Shown: positions 38,829 through 48,555, numbered from the stretch's first letter. The stretch is DNA of 64,000 bases from Pseudomonas sp. S09G 359 (GCF_002843605.1 NZ_CP025263.1:3191501-3255500), one strand, 5' to 3'. Made by a program: numbers and translations. The notes: generated from the sequence alone by a model not told the origin.

Positions 38829-39062
38829 ATTGACGATGCATCTCCTACTAGCGGCTGCTCGTGCCGCAATCATCACCCCCGCTCTACCACGCTCTGTCTA
38901 TCTCTGTTGATTCCCCGATAAGAAAAATCGATACCCGGTTAATAATTTCCCAGAGGCGGGCGGTATACCTGCGGCTTTACAGTCACCTCCATCGTTTAGC
39001 GTGGACGGTCCAATTACAGGCCTCGTCCGTCGGGACTTCTACAAAAATAAGAAGGTGAGAGC

Positions 39063-40400
39063 ATGAGTAGTGAAACGGTGGATATCAAAGCGTGGATTGA
39101 CAACCGAAAACTGGTGCCGTACCAGTGGCTGATTATGGGTTTATGTTTTTTCATAGTGCTTTTCGATGGCTTCGACGTCGCGGTGATGGGGTTTATTGCC
39201 CCCTCGCTGATTCAAGAGTGGGGGCTTTCGAAAGCGGCGTTTGGCCCGGTGATGAGCGCGGGCATGATTGGGCTGGCGATCGGTGCGCTGACCGCTGGCC
39301 CTTACGCCGACCGAATCGGCCGCAAAAAAGTACTACTGACGGCGGTGACTGGCTTCAGCGTGCTAAGCCTTGCATGCGCCTTTGCACGTAATCCCTACGA
39401 GCTGGCTGCCTTGCGTCTGCTGACCGGTGTGGCGCTGGGCGCAGCATTGCCAAACACCACCACACTGCTTTCCGAGTATTTGCCGGAACGCAATCGGTCA
39501 CTGTTCATCACGATCATGTTCACCGGATTCAATATGGGGTCGGGGTTGGGCGGATTTCTCGCTGCGTGGTTGATTCCCCATCACGGCTGGCAGTCGGTGT
39601 TGCTCGCCGGCGGGATTCTGCCGATGTTGCTGCTGCCCTTGATGTGGCTGTTGCTGCCTGAGTCGGCGCGTTTTCTCGCCGCACGCAACGCGCCCGCCAG
39701 CCAGATTGCCAAGGTGCTGAACAAGCTGGGGGGCACGTTCAGCGCAGCGACGAAATTCGTCATTGCCGAACCGCAAACTCAGCAAAAAGCACCGCTGCGC
39801 TTGCTCTTCACCGATCACTATCGTTTCGGCACTCTCGCCTTGTGGGCAACTTACTTCATGGGGTTGCTGGTGATCTACCTAACCATGGGCTGGATGCCGA
39901 CCCTGCTGCGTGAAGGTGGGCTGTCCATCGAACGGGCCGCGACCATCACCGGACTGTTCCAGATTGGCGGCACTGTCGGCGCCATCGTGGTTGGGTGGGC
40001 GATGGACCGGCGAAATCCGAACGCGGTGATTGCCACGTCTTACGCTCTGGGTGGCGCTTTCATTCTGCTGCTGGGCGCCTTCAGCCTTGAATCGGGCCTG
40101 CTGGCATTCGGCGTGGTGGCGGCAGGTTTCTGTATGAGCGGCGCGCAAACCGGCCTCAATGCTTTCGCACCCGGTTACTACTCGACGGACTGCCGCGCCA
40201 CGGGCGTCAGCTGGATGCTGGGTATCGGCCGCTTCGGGGCTATCTTTGGTTCGCTCATCGGTGGCGCGGTGCTCAGCCTCGGGTTGGGGTTGCCGCTGCT
40301 GTTTGCCCTGTTGAGCGTGCCTGCCTTTATCGCTGCACTTGCGATCCTGGCCAACGGTCATGCACGGCGCCGAGTCAGTCGGGCCTTGCTGGCGCATTAA
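39063..40400 (+). CDS. galT: Gallate transporter, AAHS-type MFS permease
   Basis: 445 aa, 12 membrane helices. AAHS family marks are FFIVLFDGFDVAVMGFIAPS in helix 1 (the acidic DGFD motif) and GPYADRIGRKKVLL in loop 2-3. Such permeases import aromatic acids with protons. AAGGTGAG precedes the ATG. It is 23 bp from galA, so the assignment as the gallate permease rests on this linkage and on similarity to P. putida GalT. First gene of the galT-galA-galP unit. Confidence 0.88.
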   Translation: MSSETVDIKAWIDNRKLVPYQWLIMGLCFFIVLFDGFDVAVMGFIAPSLIQEWGLSKAAFGPVMSAGMIGLAIGALTAGPYADRIGRKKVLLTAVTGFSVLSLACAFARNPYELAALRLLTGVALGAALPNTTTLLSEYLPERNRSLFITIMFTGFNMGSGLGGFLAAWLIPHHGWQSVLLAGGILPMLLLPLMWLLLPESARFLAARNAPASQIAKVLNKLGGTFSAATKFVIAEPQTQQKAPLRLLFTDHYRFGTLALWATYFMGLLVIYLTMGWMPTLLREGGLSIERAATITGLFQIGGTVGAIVVGWAMDRRNPNAVIATSYALGGAFILLLGAFSLESGLLAFGVVAAGFCMSGAQTGLNAFAPGYYSTDCRATGVSWMLGIGRFGAIFGSLIGGAVLSLGLGLPLLFALLSVPAFIAALAILANGHARRRVSRALLAH

Positions 40401-40423
40401 TCTTTTCAATAAAGGAACTCGTT

Positions 40424-41686
40424 ATGGCACGCATCATTGGTGGCCTCGCTGTATCTCACACCCCGACCATCGGCTTTGCAGTCGATCACGATAAGCAGCA
40501 TGAGGCCGCCTGGGCGCCGATCTTCCGTGGCTTTGAGCCGATCAAGGTGTGGCTGAAGGAGCAGCAACCGGATGTGCTTTTCTATATCTTCAATGACCAC
40601 GTGACGTCGTTTTTCTTTGATCACTATGGTGCCTTTTCCCTCGGTGTCGATGATCGCTACGAAGTCGCCGATGAGGGCGGCAATCCACGTGAGTTACCGG
40701 GGATCGCTGGTCATGCGGCGCTGTCGCGGCACATCGGCGAGAGCCTGGTGGCGGATGAATTCGACATGAGTTTCTTCCGCGACAAACCGCTCGACCATGG
40801 CTTCTTCTCGCCGATGTCGGCGCTGTTGCCGTGCGAGCCGGACTGGCCGGTGGAGATCGTGCCGCTGCAGGTTGGCGTGTTGCAGTTCCCGGTGCCGAGT
40901 GCGCGGCGTTGCTACAAGTTGGGCCAGGCGCTGCGCCGGGCGATTGAAAGCTACCCCGAGGATCTGAAAGTGGCCATCGTCGCGACCGGCGGTGTTTCCC
41001 ACCAGGTGCACGGCGAGCGCTGTGGTTTCAACAACCCGGAGTGGGACCAGCAGTTCATTGATCTGTTGGTCAATGATCCCGAGCGGCTGACCGAAATGAC
41101 CCACGCCGAGTACGCCGCGCTGGGGGGCATGGAAGGTTCGGAAGTGATCACCTGGCTGATCATGCGCGGCGCGCTGTCGGCCACGGTGAAAAACCTGCAC
41201 CAGGATTACTACCTGCCGTCGATGACCGGCATTGCCACACTGCTGCTGGAAAATCAGGATCGGCCCGTTCCCGTCGACGTCAACGCGCGGCACTTGCTGC
41301 ACATGCAGCATCAGTTGGCGGGTATCGAGAGGCTCGCAGGCACCTATCCGTTCACCCTGGAACGCAGCGCCAAGGGCTATCGGTTGAACAAGTTTTTGCA
41401 TCGCATGATCGAGCCGCACTGGCGTCAGCGTTTCCTCGACCAACCCGAAGCGCTGTTCGATCAAGCAGGGCTGAGCGATGAAGAGCGGGATCTGCTGCGA
41501 CGCCGCGACTGGCGCGGATTGATTTACTACGGGGCGATTTTTTTCGTGCTGGAAAAACTCGCTGCCGTGGTCGGGGTGCCGAATCTGCAGATATACGCGG
41601 CAATGCGCGGACAAAGCCTCGAGGAATTCATGAAAACCCGTAATCAGCAGGTGCTCTATTCGGTAGCGGGCAAGGCCCCACGCTAA
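40424..41686 (+). CDS. galA: Gallate dioxygenase
   Basis: 420 aa, a fused protein as in P. putida GalA: the N-terminal two thirds is the catalytic LigB-like part and the C-terminus (from about 300; FTLERSAKGYRLNKFLHRMI) is the LigA-like part. Fe(II) ligands are expected in LAVSHTPTIGF (His12) and IFNDHVTSFFFDHYG; VATGGVSHQVHG carries the active-site His. The enzyme opens the ring of gallate in an extradiol way to 4-oxalomesaconate. AAAGGAA precedes the ATG. Cytoplasmic. The neighbours supply uptake (galT, galP) and later steps (galBCD). Confidence 0.95.
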   Translation: MARIIGGLAVSHTPTIGFAVDHDKQHEAAWAPIFRGFEPIKVWLKEQQPDVLFYIFNDHVTSFFFDHYGAFSLGVDDRYEVADEGGNPRELPGIAGHAALSRHIGESLVADEFDMSFFRDKPLDHGFFSPMSALLPCEPDWPVEIVPLQVGVLQFPVPSARRCYKLGQALRRAIESYPEDLKVAIVATGGVSHQVHGERCGFNNPEWDQQFIDLLVNDPERLTEMTHAEYAALGGMEGSEVITWLIMRGALSATVKNLHQDYYLPSMTGIATLLLENQDRPVPVDVNARHLLHMQHQLAGIERLAGTYPFTLERSAKGYRLNKFLHRMIEPHWRQRFLDQPEALFDQAGLSDEERDLLRRRDWRGLIYYGAIFFVLEKLAAVVGVPNLQIYAAMRGQSLEEFMKTRNQQVLYSVAGKAPR

Positions 41687-41809
41687 CGACACGGCGTCAT
41701 CGGCGGCTCGCTCCGGGCCGCTTCGCAACACCCTTGAATGACTTCACTGCGCCCGGCTCATGCGGGCGTAGCGGACTGCTTCATCCCAAAAAAATGGATA
41801 ACAATAACA

Positions 41810-43057
41810 ATGAAAATCACCGCCAATACACGCGTAGTCTTCACGCTGTCCGCCGTTTGTGCTCTGCCTGTCGAGGCGAGCGCTGCAGGCTTTGTGGAAG
41901 ACGCCAGGGCCAATCTCAACCTGCGCAACTTCTACATCAATCGCAACTTCACCAACCCGGCCAATGCGCAGGGCAAAGCCGAGGAATGGACGCAGAATTT
42001 CATTCTCGATTTCCGCTCTGGATTCACCCAAGGTGCAGTCGGATTTGGTGTGGATGTGCTGGGCCTGTATTCGCTGAAGCTTGACGGCGGGCAAGGCACG
42101 GGAGGCACGCAATTGCTGCCGCTGGACAGTGATGGCCGACCTGCCGATCAATTTGGGCGCCTGGCTGTCGCCGGGAAAATGAAAATCGGCAAGACCGAAA
42201 TCAAGCTCGGCGAGTGGATGCCAGTGTTGCCGATATTGCGTTCCGACGACGGTCGCTCATTGCCACAAACCTTTCGTGGCGGTCAGGTCACTTCACAGGA
42301 TATCGCCGGGTTGACCTTGTATGGCGGTCAGTTCCGGCAGAACAGTCCGCGCAACGATTCAAGCATGGAAAACATGTTCATGCAGGGCAAAACCGCGTTT
42401 GCCTCTGACCGTTTCAACTTCGTCGGCGGCGAATACGCGTTCAACGAAAAGCGCACGATGATCGGCGTGTGGAATGCTCAGCTAAAGGACATCTATCAGC
42501 AACAGTATCTGCAACTGGTTCATAGCCAACCACTGGGTGACTGGACGCTGGGCGCCAATCTTGGCTACTTCTGGGGTCGCGAGGATGGCAGTGCCCGCGC
42601 AGGCGATCTGGACAACCGCACGTTCTCGGCATTGCTGTCGGCACGCTACGGCGGCAACACGTTTTACGTCGGTTTGCAAAAGCTCAGCGGCGATGATGCC
42701 TGGATGAGAGTCAACGGCACCAGCGGCGGAACCTTGGCCAACGACAGCTACAACAACAGCTACGACAATGCGCGGGAGAAATCCTGGCAACTACGCCATG
42801 ACTACAATTTCGCCGTACTCGGCGTGCCCGGTCTGACCCTGATGAACCGTTACATCAGCGGCGACGACGTGCACAGCGGGGCCGTCACCGACGGTAAGGA
42901 ATGGGGGCGCGAATCCGAGTTGGGCTACACACTGCAAAGCGGTGCGTTGAAGAACCTCAACCTGCGCTGGCGCAACTCGAGCATTCGCCGCGATTACAGC
43001 AGCAATGAGTTCGACGAGAATCGCTTGATCATCAGCTATCCGTTGAACCTGCTTTAA
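41810..43057 (+). CDS. galP: OprD-family outer-membrane porin, gallate-linked
   Basis: 415 aa. ATG 41810 (MKITANTRVVFTLSAVCALP) gives a signal peptide ending EASA/AG; an upstream ATG at 41738 gives an unlikely leader. The mature protein begins with the OprD-type block FVEDARANLNLRNFYINRNF and ends with an aromatic-type barrel strand (ENRLIISYPLNLL). Such porins are substrate-specific channels for aromatic acids and amino acids. It is 123 bp after galA on the same strand and its end overlaps the convergent galR by 26 bp. Role in gallate entry is inferred from position. Confidence 0.88.
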   Translation: MKITANTRVVFTLSAVCALPVEASAAGFVEDARANLNLRNFYINRNFTNPANAQGKAEEWTQNFILDFRSGFTQGAVGFGVDVLGLYSLKLDGGQGTGGTQLLPLDSDGRPADQFGRLAVAGKMKIGKTEIKLGEWMPVLPILRSDDGRSLPQTFRGGQVTSQDIAGLTLYGGQFRQNSPRNDSSMENMFMQGKTAFASDRFNFVGGEYAFNEKRTMIGVWNAQLKDIYQQQYLQLVHSQPLGDWTLGANLGYFWGREDGSARAGDLDNRTFSALLSARYGGNTFYVGLQKLSGDDAWMRVNGTSGGTLANDSYNNSYDNAREKSWQLRHDYNFAVLGVPGLTLMNRYISGDDVHSGAVTDGKEWGRESELGYTLQSGALKNLNLRWRNSSIRRDYSSNEFDENRLIISYPLNLL

Positions 43058-44267
43058 GCGCCTCAGCGGCCTGTGCCTGGATCACCTGGCGGATCATTTC
43101 CATCAACGCCTGCGCCACCGGTGAGTGCAGGCAGCCGCTGCGGTAGGTCAGACCAATGGCTCTGGCGGTCTGTTTCAACTCCAGCGGCAAAATGCACAAC
43201 TCGCCGCTAGTGATTTCCTGTTCCAGTTGATGCGCTGAAACGGCCGCGAGCATGTCCGAGCGTAACAACAGACCGCGAATGATCGCCATGTCGGCGCTTT
43301 CCACCACCGGGGAAGGCGCCGGAATGCCGAAACCGGCGAAGCATTCCTCGAGCATCGTCCGCGCCGGTGAGCCAGCACGAGGCAATACCCAGCGCGCGTT
43401 GCCCAGATGATTCTGCAAATCGCCGTTGCCGCAGAGCGGATGATCACGCCGCGCAAGCACGACCATTTCTTCCGTCAGCAGTGACTCGCCGACCAGGTCG
43501 CTGGCATAGGTCGATGAACGCAGCGCACCCAAAATGAAATCCACATCGCCGGCACGCAACTCGGTCGCCAGCAGGTCGAAGGGACTTTCATTGGTGATCA
43601 CTTGAATGCCGGGATGCTCTGCCATCAGGCGCACGATGGCCTCGGGCAGAATGCGCGTGCGGCCGAGGGGCAGGGCACCGACGTGCACAACACCGTGCAA
43701 GGCGCCGCGAAGGGCGGTGATGTCGGTGTCGATATGGCGCAACTCGTTCAGCGCACGGCGGATTGCAAACAGGATGTCATGACTGGCGCGGGTCGGCTGC
43801 AAGCCGCGTGGCGTGCGCTCGAACAGCGATTGGCCGCAGCCGTTTTCCAGCACTTTCAGCGTCGAACTGACGGCCGGTTGGCTCAGGCCCAGCAGACTGG
43901 CCACGGTCTGCATATGGTGGGTTTCACAGAGTTTGATGAACACTTGCAGGCGTCGCGCCTGGAACAGATAAAGCGGTTCAATCGCGGCTTTTTCGCCTAG
44001 GCCGAGCAATGTAGGCACGCTCCCAAGCTCCGCCAGCACCCGTCGCGCTCGGGGCAGCAAACGCTCTCCGAAATTGGTCAGACGCATACCGTTGGCATGG
44101 CGCTCGAACAGCATTACGCCCAGCCGTTCTTCGAATTCGGAAATGGAGCGGGTGACCACCGATTGCGCCCGGTACAGCGCGACTGAAGCCTTGGAGACGC
44201 TGCCGTGATCAGCCACGCGGACGAAGGCGCGCACGTGCATCAGGCTCGGCAGTTCAAGGTTTTCCAT
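43032..44267 (-). CDS. galR: LysR-family regulator of gallate catabolism
   Basis: 411 aa, long for LysR. ATG 44267 (MENLELPSLMHVRAFVRVAD) starts the HTH (VSKASVALYRAQSVVTRSIS). Unusually, a second LysR-type HTH-like segment appears near residues 105-165 (MQTVASLLGLSQPAVSSTLK) before the effector domain (VHVGALPLGRTRILPEAIVR). The GbpR/GalR-type regulators of Pseudomonas share this doubled N-terminus. It lies between galTAP (convergent) and galBCD (divergent) and is expected to activate both on gallate. Its end overlaps galP by 26 bp. Confidence 0.87.
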   Translation of the reverse strand: MENLELPSLMHVRAFVRVADHGSVSKASVALYRAQSVVTRSISEFEERLGVMLFERHANGMRLTNFGERLLPRARRVLAELGSVPTLLGLGEKAAIEPLYLFQARRLQVFIKLCETHHMQTVASLLGLSQPAVSSTLKVLENGCGQSLFERTPRGLQPTRASHDILFAIRRALNELRHIDTDITALRGALHGVVHVGALPLGRTRILPEAIVRLMAEHPGIQVITNESPFDLLATELRAGDVDFILGALRSSTYASDLVGESLLTEEMVVLARRDHPLCGNGDLQNHLGNARWVLPRAGSPARTMLEECFAGFGIPAPSPVVESADMAIIRGLLLRSDMLAAVSAHQLEQEITSGELCILPLELKQTARAIGLTYRSGCLHSPVAQALMEMIRQVIQAQAAEALKAGSTDS

Positions 44268-44345
44268 GGACAAGGGCTCTGCGGGTCGGCGAATTCGACG
44301 ACTATGCCGCCGATATTTTCGAGTGGCAATAAAAAAAACGCATAC

Positions 44346-44360
44346 CTCGAACACTCGAAC
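44346..44360. promoter_or_regulatory. Direct repeat in the galR-galB intergenic region
   Basis: CTCGAAC occurs twice with one base between (44346-44352, 44354-44360), 63 bp before galB and 79 bp before galR, in a region following an A-rich run. A possible GalR site; no matching pair was found before galT. Confidence 0.25.
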
Positions 44361-44422
44361 GCATTACTCCGTCGGCGGGGTGCGATGCGATGCTCTTTCG
44401 CAACGCTAAAGGAGAATCCGCA

Positions 44423-45157
44423 ATGATCGATTCAACCAAAAACGCGCTGGTCGTCAGCGCCCACTCAGCCGATTTTGTCTGGCGTGCCGGTGGCGCCATC
44501 GCTCTGCATGCCCAGCAGGGTTACCACGTTCACATTGTCTGCCTGTCGTTCGGTGAGCGCGGCGAATCCGCCAAGCTGTGGCGCAAGGGCGAGATGAGCG
44601 AAGACAAGGTCAAAGCCGCACGTCGCGAAGAGGCTCAGGCCGCCGCCGATATTCTCGGGGCCAGTGTCGAGTTCTTCGATATCGGCGATTACCCGATGCG
44701 CGCCGACAAGGAAACCTTGTTCCGCCTTGCCGATGTGTTCCGCCGGGTGCAACCGGAGTTCGTCCTCAGTCACTCGCTCAAGGACCCGTACAACTACGAT
44801 CACCCGCTGGCCATGAACCTGACGCAGGAGGCGCGCATCATCGCCCAGGCCGAAGGCTATAAACCGGGTGAGAAAATCGTCGGCGCACCGCCGGTCTACA
44901 GTTTCGAGCCGCACCAGCCCGAGCAATGCGAATGGCGCCCCGATGTATTGCTCGACATCACGGAGGTCTGGGACAAGAAGTACGCGGCCATCCAGTGCAT
45001 GGCCGGTCAGGAACATTTGTGGGAGTACTACACGCGCGTTGCCCTGCAGCGCGGTGTGCAGGCCAAACGTAATGTCGGGATCACCTCAACCCGCAACATC
45101 GTCTATGGCGAGGGTTATCAGAGTATTTTCCCGCGTGTCACGGAGAATCTGGGATGA
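44423..45157 (+). CDS. galB: 4-oxalomesaconate hydratase
   Basis: 244 aa. ATG 44423 follows AAAGGAG; an upstream frame from 44390 has no site. PIG-L/LmbE-like fold with zinc residues in [19 protein letters not shown] (the family AHPDD is AHSAD here, as in GalB) and a His in [15 protein letters not shown]. GalB adds water to 4-oxalomesaconate, giving 4-carboxy-4-hydroxy-2-oxoadipate. Its stop overlaps galC by four bases (ATGA). First gene of galBCD, divergent from galR. Confidence 0.93.
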   Translation: MIDSTKNALVVSAHSADFVWRAGGAIALHAQQGYHVHIVCLSFGERGESAKLWRKGEMSEDKVKAARREEAQAAADILGASVEFFDIGDYPMRADKETLFRLADVFRRVQPEFVLSHSLKDPYNYDHPLAMNLTQEARIIAQAEGYKPGEKIVGAPPVYSFEPHQPEQCEWRPDVLLDITEVWDKKYAAIQCMAGQEHLWEYYTRVALQRGVQAKRNVGITSTRNIVYGEGYQSIFPRVTENLG

Positions 45158-45870
45158 GCGAACATATCGGCAAGACTGGCGTTGTCGTGCGCAATATTCA
45201 GCGGGCCGAAGCGGCGCTGGTCGATGAATTGAATCGCTTCGGGGTGGCGACTATTCATGAAGCACAAGGCCGCAAAGGACTGTTCGCGGCTTCGATCAGA
45301 CCAATTCAACAAGGCTCGGTAATCAGTGGTTCAGCCATCACGGTACTCGTCGCTCCGGGCGACAACTGGATGTTCCATGTGGCCGTCGAACAATGCCGGC
45401 CCGGTGATATTCTGGTGGTTGCGCCGAGTTCACCTTGCACAGACGGCTACTTCGGCGACCTTTTGGCCACCTCGCTCAAGGCTCACGGCGTTCGGGCGCT
45501 GGTAATTGATGCGGGCGTGCGCGACACCCACACCCTGCGCGAAATGGGCTTCCCGGTCTGGTCCCGCGCCATCAGCCCCCAAGGCACAATCAAAGAAACC
45601 CTGGGCTCGGTCAACCTGCCGCTGGTGTGCGGCGGGCAACTGGTGCACCCGGGTGATGTGGTGGTTGCGGATGACGATGGTGTTGTGATCGTGCGACGTA
45701 CCGAGGTGCAGCAAGTCGTCGAAGCCAGTCGCGCCCGGGCCGACCTGGAGGAACAGAAGGCCTTGCGCTTGGCCAAGGGCGAACTGGGTCTGGACATCTA
45801 CAACATGCGCGCGCGCTTGGCGGAAAAGGGTTTGCGTTACGTCGACAATCTTGAAGAGCTGGGAGACTGA
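45154..45870 (+). CDS. galC: 4-carboxy-4-hydroxy-2-oxoadipate aldolase
   Basis: 238 aa, class II aldolase of the RraA/HMG-aldolase fold. Typical residues are in [55 protein letters not shown] (Arg and Asp of the metal site) and [16 protein letters not shown]. It cleaves the hydrated compound to pyruvate and oxaloacetate. Overlaps galB by 4 bp and is followed by galD after 2 bp. Confidence 0.93.
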   Translation: MSEHIGKTGVVVRNIQRAEAALVDELNRFGVATIHEAQGRKGLFAASIRPIQQGSVISGSAITVLVAPGDNWMFHVAVEQCRPGDILVVAPSSPCTDGYFGDLLATSLKAHGVRALVIDAGVRDTHTLREMGFPVWSRAISPQGTIKETLGSVNLPLVCGGQLVHPGDVVVADDDGVVIVRRTEVQQVVEASRARADLEEQKALRLAKGELGLDIYNMRARLAEKGLRYVDNLEELGD

Positions 45871-45872
45871 GC

Positions 45873-46961
45873 ATGGCGCAGACCCGCATTCCCTGTCTGT
45901 TGATGCGCGGCGGTACGTCGAAAGGCGCTTACTTTCTGGCCGACGATTTACCGCAAGAGCCTGCGCTGCGAGACCGCGTGTTGCTGGCGGTGATGGGCTC
46001 GCCGGATGCGCGGCAGATCGACGGCATTGGCGGTGGTGATTCACTGACCAGCAAAGTGGCGATCATCAGACCGTCAAGCCGCGCGGGTGCAGATGTCGAT
46101 TACCTTTTCGCCCAGGTGCTGGTGGATGAGCCGCGCATCGATTACGGTCAGAACTGCGGAAACATCCTCGCCGGTGTCGGCCCGTTCGCCATCGAGCGCG
46201 GGTTGGTGGCGGCGATAGCCGACGTCACCCCAGTGCGGATCTACATGGAAAACACCGGACAGATCGCCATCGCCCATGTACCAACCTCTGATGGTGAGGT
46301 GCGCTATGACGGCGACGCGCGTATCGACGGCGTGCCAGGACAGGCCGCACCATTGATTGTCGAATTCAAGGATATCGCTGGCGCCAGTTGCGGCGCCCTG
46401 TTGCCGACCGGCAGCGCCCGGGACGTGATCGACGGCGTTGAAGTGACCTGCATCGATAACGGCATGCCCGTAGTGCTGATCAACGCGCAAGAGCTTGGTT
46501 GCAGTGGCTATGAGAGTCCTGCGCAACTCGACGTCAATGCTTCACTGAAACAGCGTCTGGAGTCCATTCGACTGCAAGCGGGGCGACGTATGAACCTGGG
46601 AGATGTGAGCCAGCGCAACGTGCCGAAGATGTGCTTGATTGCACCACCGCAAATAGGTGGGGCCATCAGCACACGCAGTTTCATTCCCCATCGATGCCAC
46701 ACCAGCATTGGTGTGTTTGGCGCCGTCAGTGTAGCTGCTGCCAGCCTAATTGAAGGCAGTGTTGCGGAGGGCATGGCAGTTGTGGAGGAAGGTGATATGA
46801 AGCGCTTGTCGATCGAACACCCGACGGGCGAGTTTACTGTTGAAGTACGGTTAAAGGATGGGAAAATAGCGGGCTGCGGGTTGATGCGCACCGCCAGACT
46901 TTTAATCAGCGGCATCGTATTCGTTCCGTCAGGTCTATGGCGTGATATGCCAATCGGTTAA
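45873..46961 (+). CDS. galD: 4-oxalomesaconate tautomerase
   Basis: 362 aa, PrpF/diaminopimelate-epimerase-like fold. The opening IPCLLMRGGTSKGAYFLADD and the first active-site region YGQNCGNILAGVGPFAIERG (Cys) are standard, the second lies near ARDVIDGVEVTCIDNGMPV. GalD interconverts keto and enol forms of oxalomesaconate so that GalB can act. Last gene of the gal region; DNA beyond it lacks a gene for about 1.2 kb. Confidence 0.93.
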   Translation: MAQTRIPCLLMRGGTSKGAYFLADDLPQEPALRDRVLLAVMGSPDARQIDGIGGGDSLTSKVAIIRPSSRAGADVDYLFAQVLVDEPRIDYGQNCGNILAGVGPFAIERGLVAAIADVTPVRIYMENTGQIAIAHVPTSDGEVRYDGDARIDGVPGQAAPLIVEFKDIAGASCGALLPTGSARDVIDGVEVTCIDNGMPVVLINAQELGCSGYESPAQLDVNASLKQRLESIRLQAGRRMNLGDVSQRNVPKMCLIAPPQIGGAISTRSFIPHRCHTSIGVFGAVSVAAASLIEGSVAEGMAVVEEGDMKRLSIEHPTGEFTVEVRLKDGKIAGCGLMRTARLLISGIVFVPSGLWRDMPIG

Positions 46962-47089
46962 ATTCGACCCTCCAATTAAGATCAACCGAGCGATCCTGTA
47001 GACACGGTTGTTAGTTTTGGTTGCGGAAACCGAACAAATCATGCGGAAAGGATTTACGAAATCCGCGATTACAATCGCGTACCTCACAA

Positions 47090-47123
47090 ACGACAAAGCC
47101 CTGAATAATCATGGCTTTGTCGT
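47090..47123 (-). terminator. Hairpin beside a tRNA-like remnant
   Basis: ACGACAAAGCC (47090-47100) pairs perfectly with GGCTTTGTCGT (47113-47123). On the minus strand it is followed by TTTGTGAGG, so only a short T-run. It lies 13 bp from the tRNA-like block, on the side where a tRNA terminator would stand. Confidence 0.5.
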
Positions 47124-47136
47124 ATCAAATACGGAT

Positions 47137-47155
47137 GAGGCGGTGGGATTCGAAC
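47137..47155 (-). other. tRNA-like T-arm/acceptor remnant
   Basis: On the minus strand GTTCGAATCCCACCGCCTC resembles the T loop (TTCGAAT) and 3' acceptor (CGCCTC) of a serine tRNA of the GGAGGCG...CGCCTCC type. Sequence diverges on both sides: no GCCA follows and the 5' T stem is mismatched. Could be an attachment core or chance. Confidence 0.35.
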
Positions 47156-47811
47156 TCATGGACTTGTTACAGTTGACTGTTTCAATTCCATGACTATAAC
47201 AAGTAGTTTCAATGGGTTATGGCCCAAAGTATTCCGCTTTGATCGTGTGCAAATGTCACTCGGTACGGTCGCTAACGGGCCAGAGTGTGTAAAAATGTCA
47301 GATTGGGTTTTCAGGACATCGAAAATGCTCTAGAAAAAATCGTAGAGACAGGAATTTTCGAGTCTGGCGACATCGTGGATCAGTATGCTCTGGAAGCAGG
47401 TCTAACTTAGCTCTGGATTATTTCCGCGCTCATTGCCTGTGCCGACTGAACGGCATCGCTAGACTGCCATCTACGGCGACTGACTCATGTCGACCCAAAG
47501 CTGCCATCACTGCTTACGACAATCGATTTAGAACAGACATCGAGACTAGTAGAGTAGAGCCTACACTCTATTGCTACTGATCAAAACAGTTCGTGCGATG
47601 GTGGTTGCGAGCAGTAGCGTATGACTTTTCCGAGAAGGGGCTGTCGAACCTTAGGTTGGGGGCATCCATTTCAAACCATCCAAAGCATGCCCTCAGATAT
47701 GCCCCCATTATAGCGATCGCATGGAGGTGAATGGAGCTCCATGGTTTGTGGAAAGGCAAAAATGATCAGAAGAACTGCCTGTCCTAAGAGGCTTACAGAC
47801 TTTCAGGCAAG

Positions 47812-48133
47812 CCAAAAAACATTTGGACTTGGCTCTAGGACGGTGTTTTCAGTCGGATAAAATTCAAATGTGCCCCCAGTTTGGCCCCCACTAGAGCGGG
47901 ATACGTGGGCGATCGAGATTGGCGATCTCTGAGGCGGGCTAGGGTGGTCGTCGATGGCTTTCAGTGTTACTCCTCATCGGATCTGGGTGGGAGAGGGCAA
48001 GGCTCATCAAGGACCAGCTAGTCCGCTCTCGGTCGAGAACAGCAACTCCGATCGGCTGTGTTCGACCTAATATTTGTATCCACGTAATTGGTTTGCTGGG
48101 CTTGGAAGTGTCTACGAAACCAAACGCGATTCA
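47812..48133. repeat. 322-bp dispersed repeat, copy C
   Basis: Aligns over its whole length with copy A (14258-14579), many substitutions but no insertion or deletion. It carries the TGCCCCCAG-TTTGGCCCCCA pair near 47872-47890 and ends at GCGATTCA (48126-48133). Confidence 0.8.
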
Positions 48134-48174
48134 GTTCTTATCCAACCATTTGCCCTCTACCAGCACGTTCTGTA

Positions 48175-48397
48175 TCACCCATACATGTACAAAAGGTCGT
48201 CGATCAGATCTAGCTCCTGCTGCGTGTACTGGGCCTTGTTGTACCGTCTAATGTCCTTCAAGCACACTCCTAATCGGAACTTGCCGCGAGGGATCCTGAA
48301 CAACTTCGATCAGACCGTCGCAATCGGGATCTCTTCCCTGGAGGTATTTCTCAATCAGTTCTTTGAGCGCTACGCGCCCCTCCAGATCGGTTGGCAC
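48175..48397 (-). pseudogene. Small frameshifted gene of unknown function
   Basis: A GTG at 48397 with GGGAG eight bases upstream opens a 49-residue frame (VPTDLEGRVALKELIEKYLQ, then GRDPDCDGLIEVV) stopping at 48248. A second frame of the same strand overlaps it and reads equally protein-like (FRIPRGKFRLGVCLKDIRRY, then NKAQYTQQELDLIDDLLYMY and G) to a TGA at 48175. Joining the two by one frameshift near 48290 gives a single charged, helical protein of about 70 residues. It lies between repeat copy C and the membrane Ntn-hydrolase gene on the same strand. I do not recognise it. Confidence 0.35.
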
Positions 48398-48555
48398 TGT
48401 TATTTCTCCCGCAAAATGGTGACGTCATCTGCTGTGATGATAACGGTGGTAGCCGGTTTAGGGAGGAGTTGCTGCGCACGTACCGTACTCAGGGTGCGAT
48501 TACGTGTCGAGCAGCTATGCAGCTCGTGTTAAGCCGAGGGATACCCTCGGCAAGG

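Larger units (their letters stand above)
46962..47811. other. Gene-free, island-like interval
   Basis: No supported coding sequence. It holds a hairpin (47090-47123), a tRNA-like block (47137-47155), the fragment GGCCAGAGTGTGTAAAAA shared with 5208-5227, and two spaced GGGGGCAT-type motifs (47657 and 47694 region) like those inside the 322-bp repeat. The mix of att-like fragments suggests an old integration boundary at the right side of the gal cluster. Confidence 0.45.

Noticed and set aside
40694..41731. 345-codon minus-strand frame
   Set aside because: Antisense to galA, which is certain.
48074..48532. 152-codon plus-strand frame
   Set aside because: Starts inside repeat copy C and is Arg/Cys/Ser-rich; the minus-strand frames are more protein-like.
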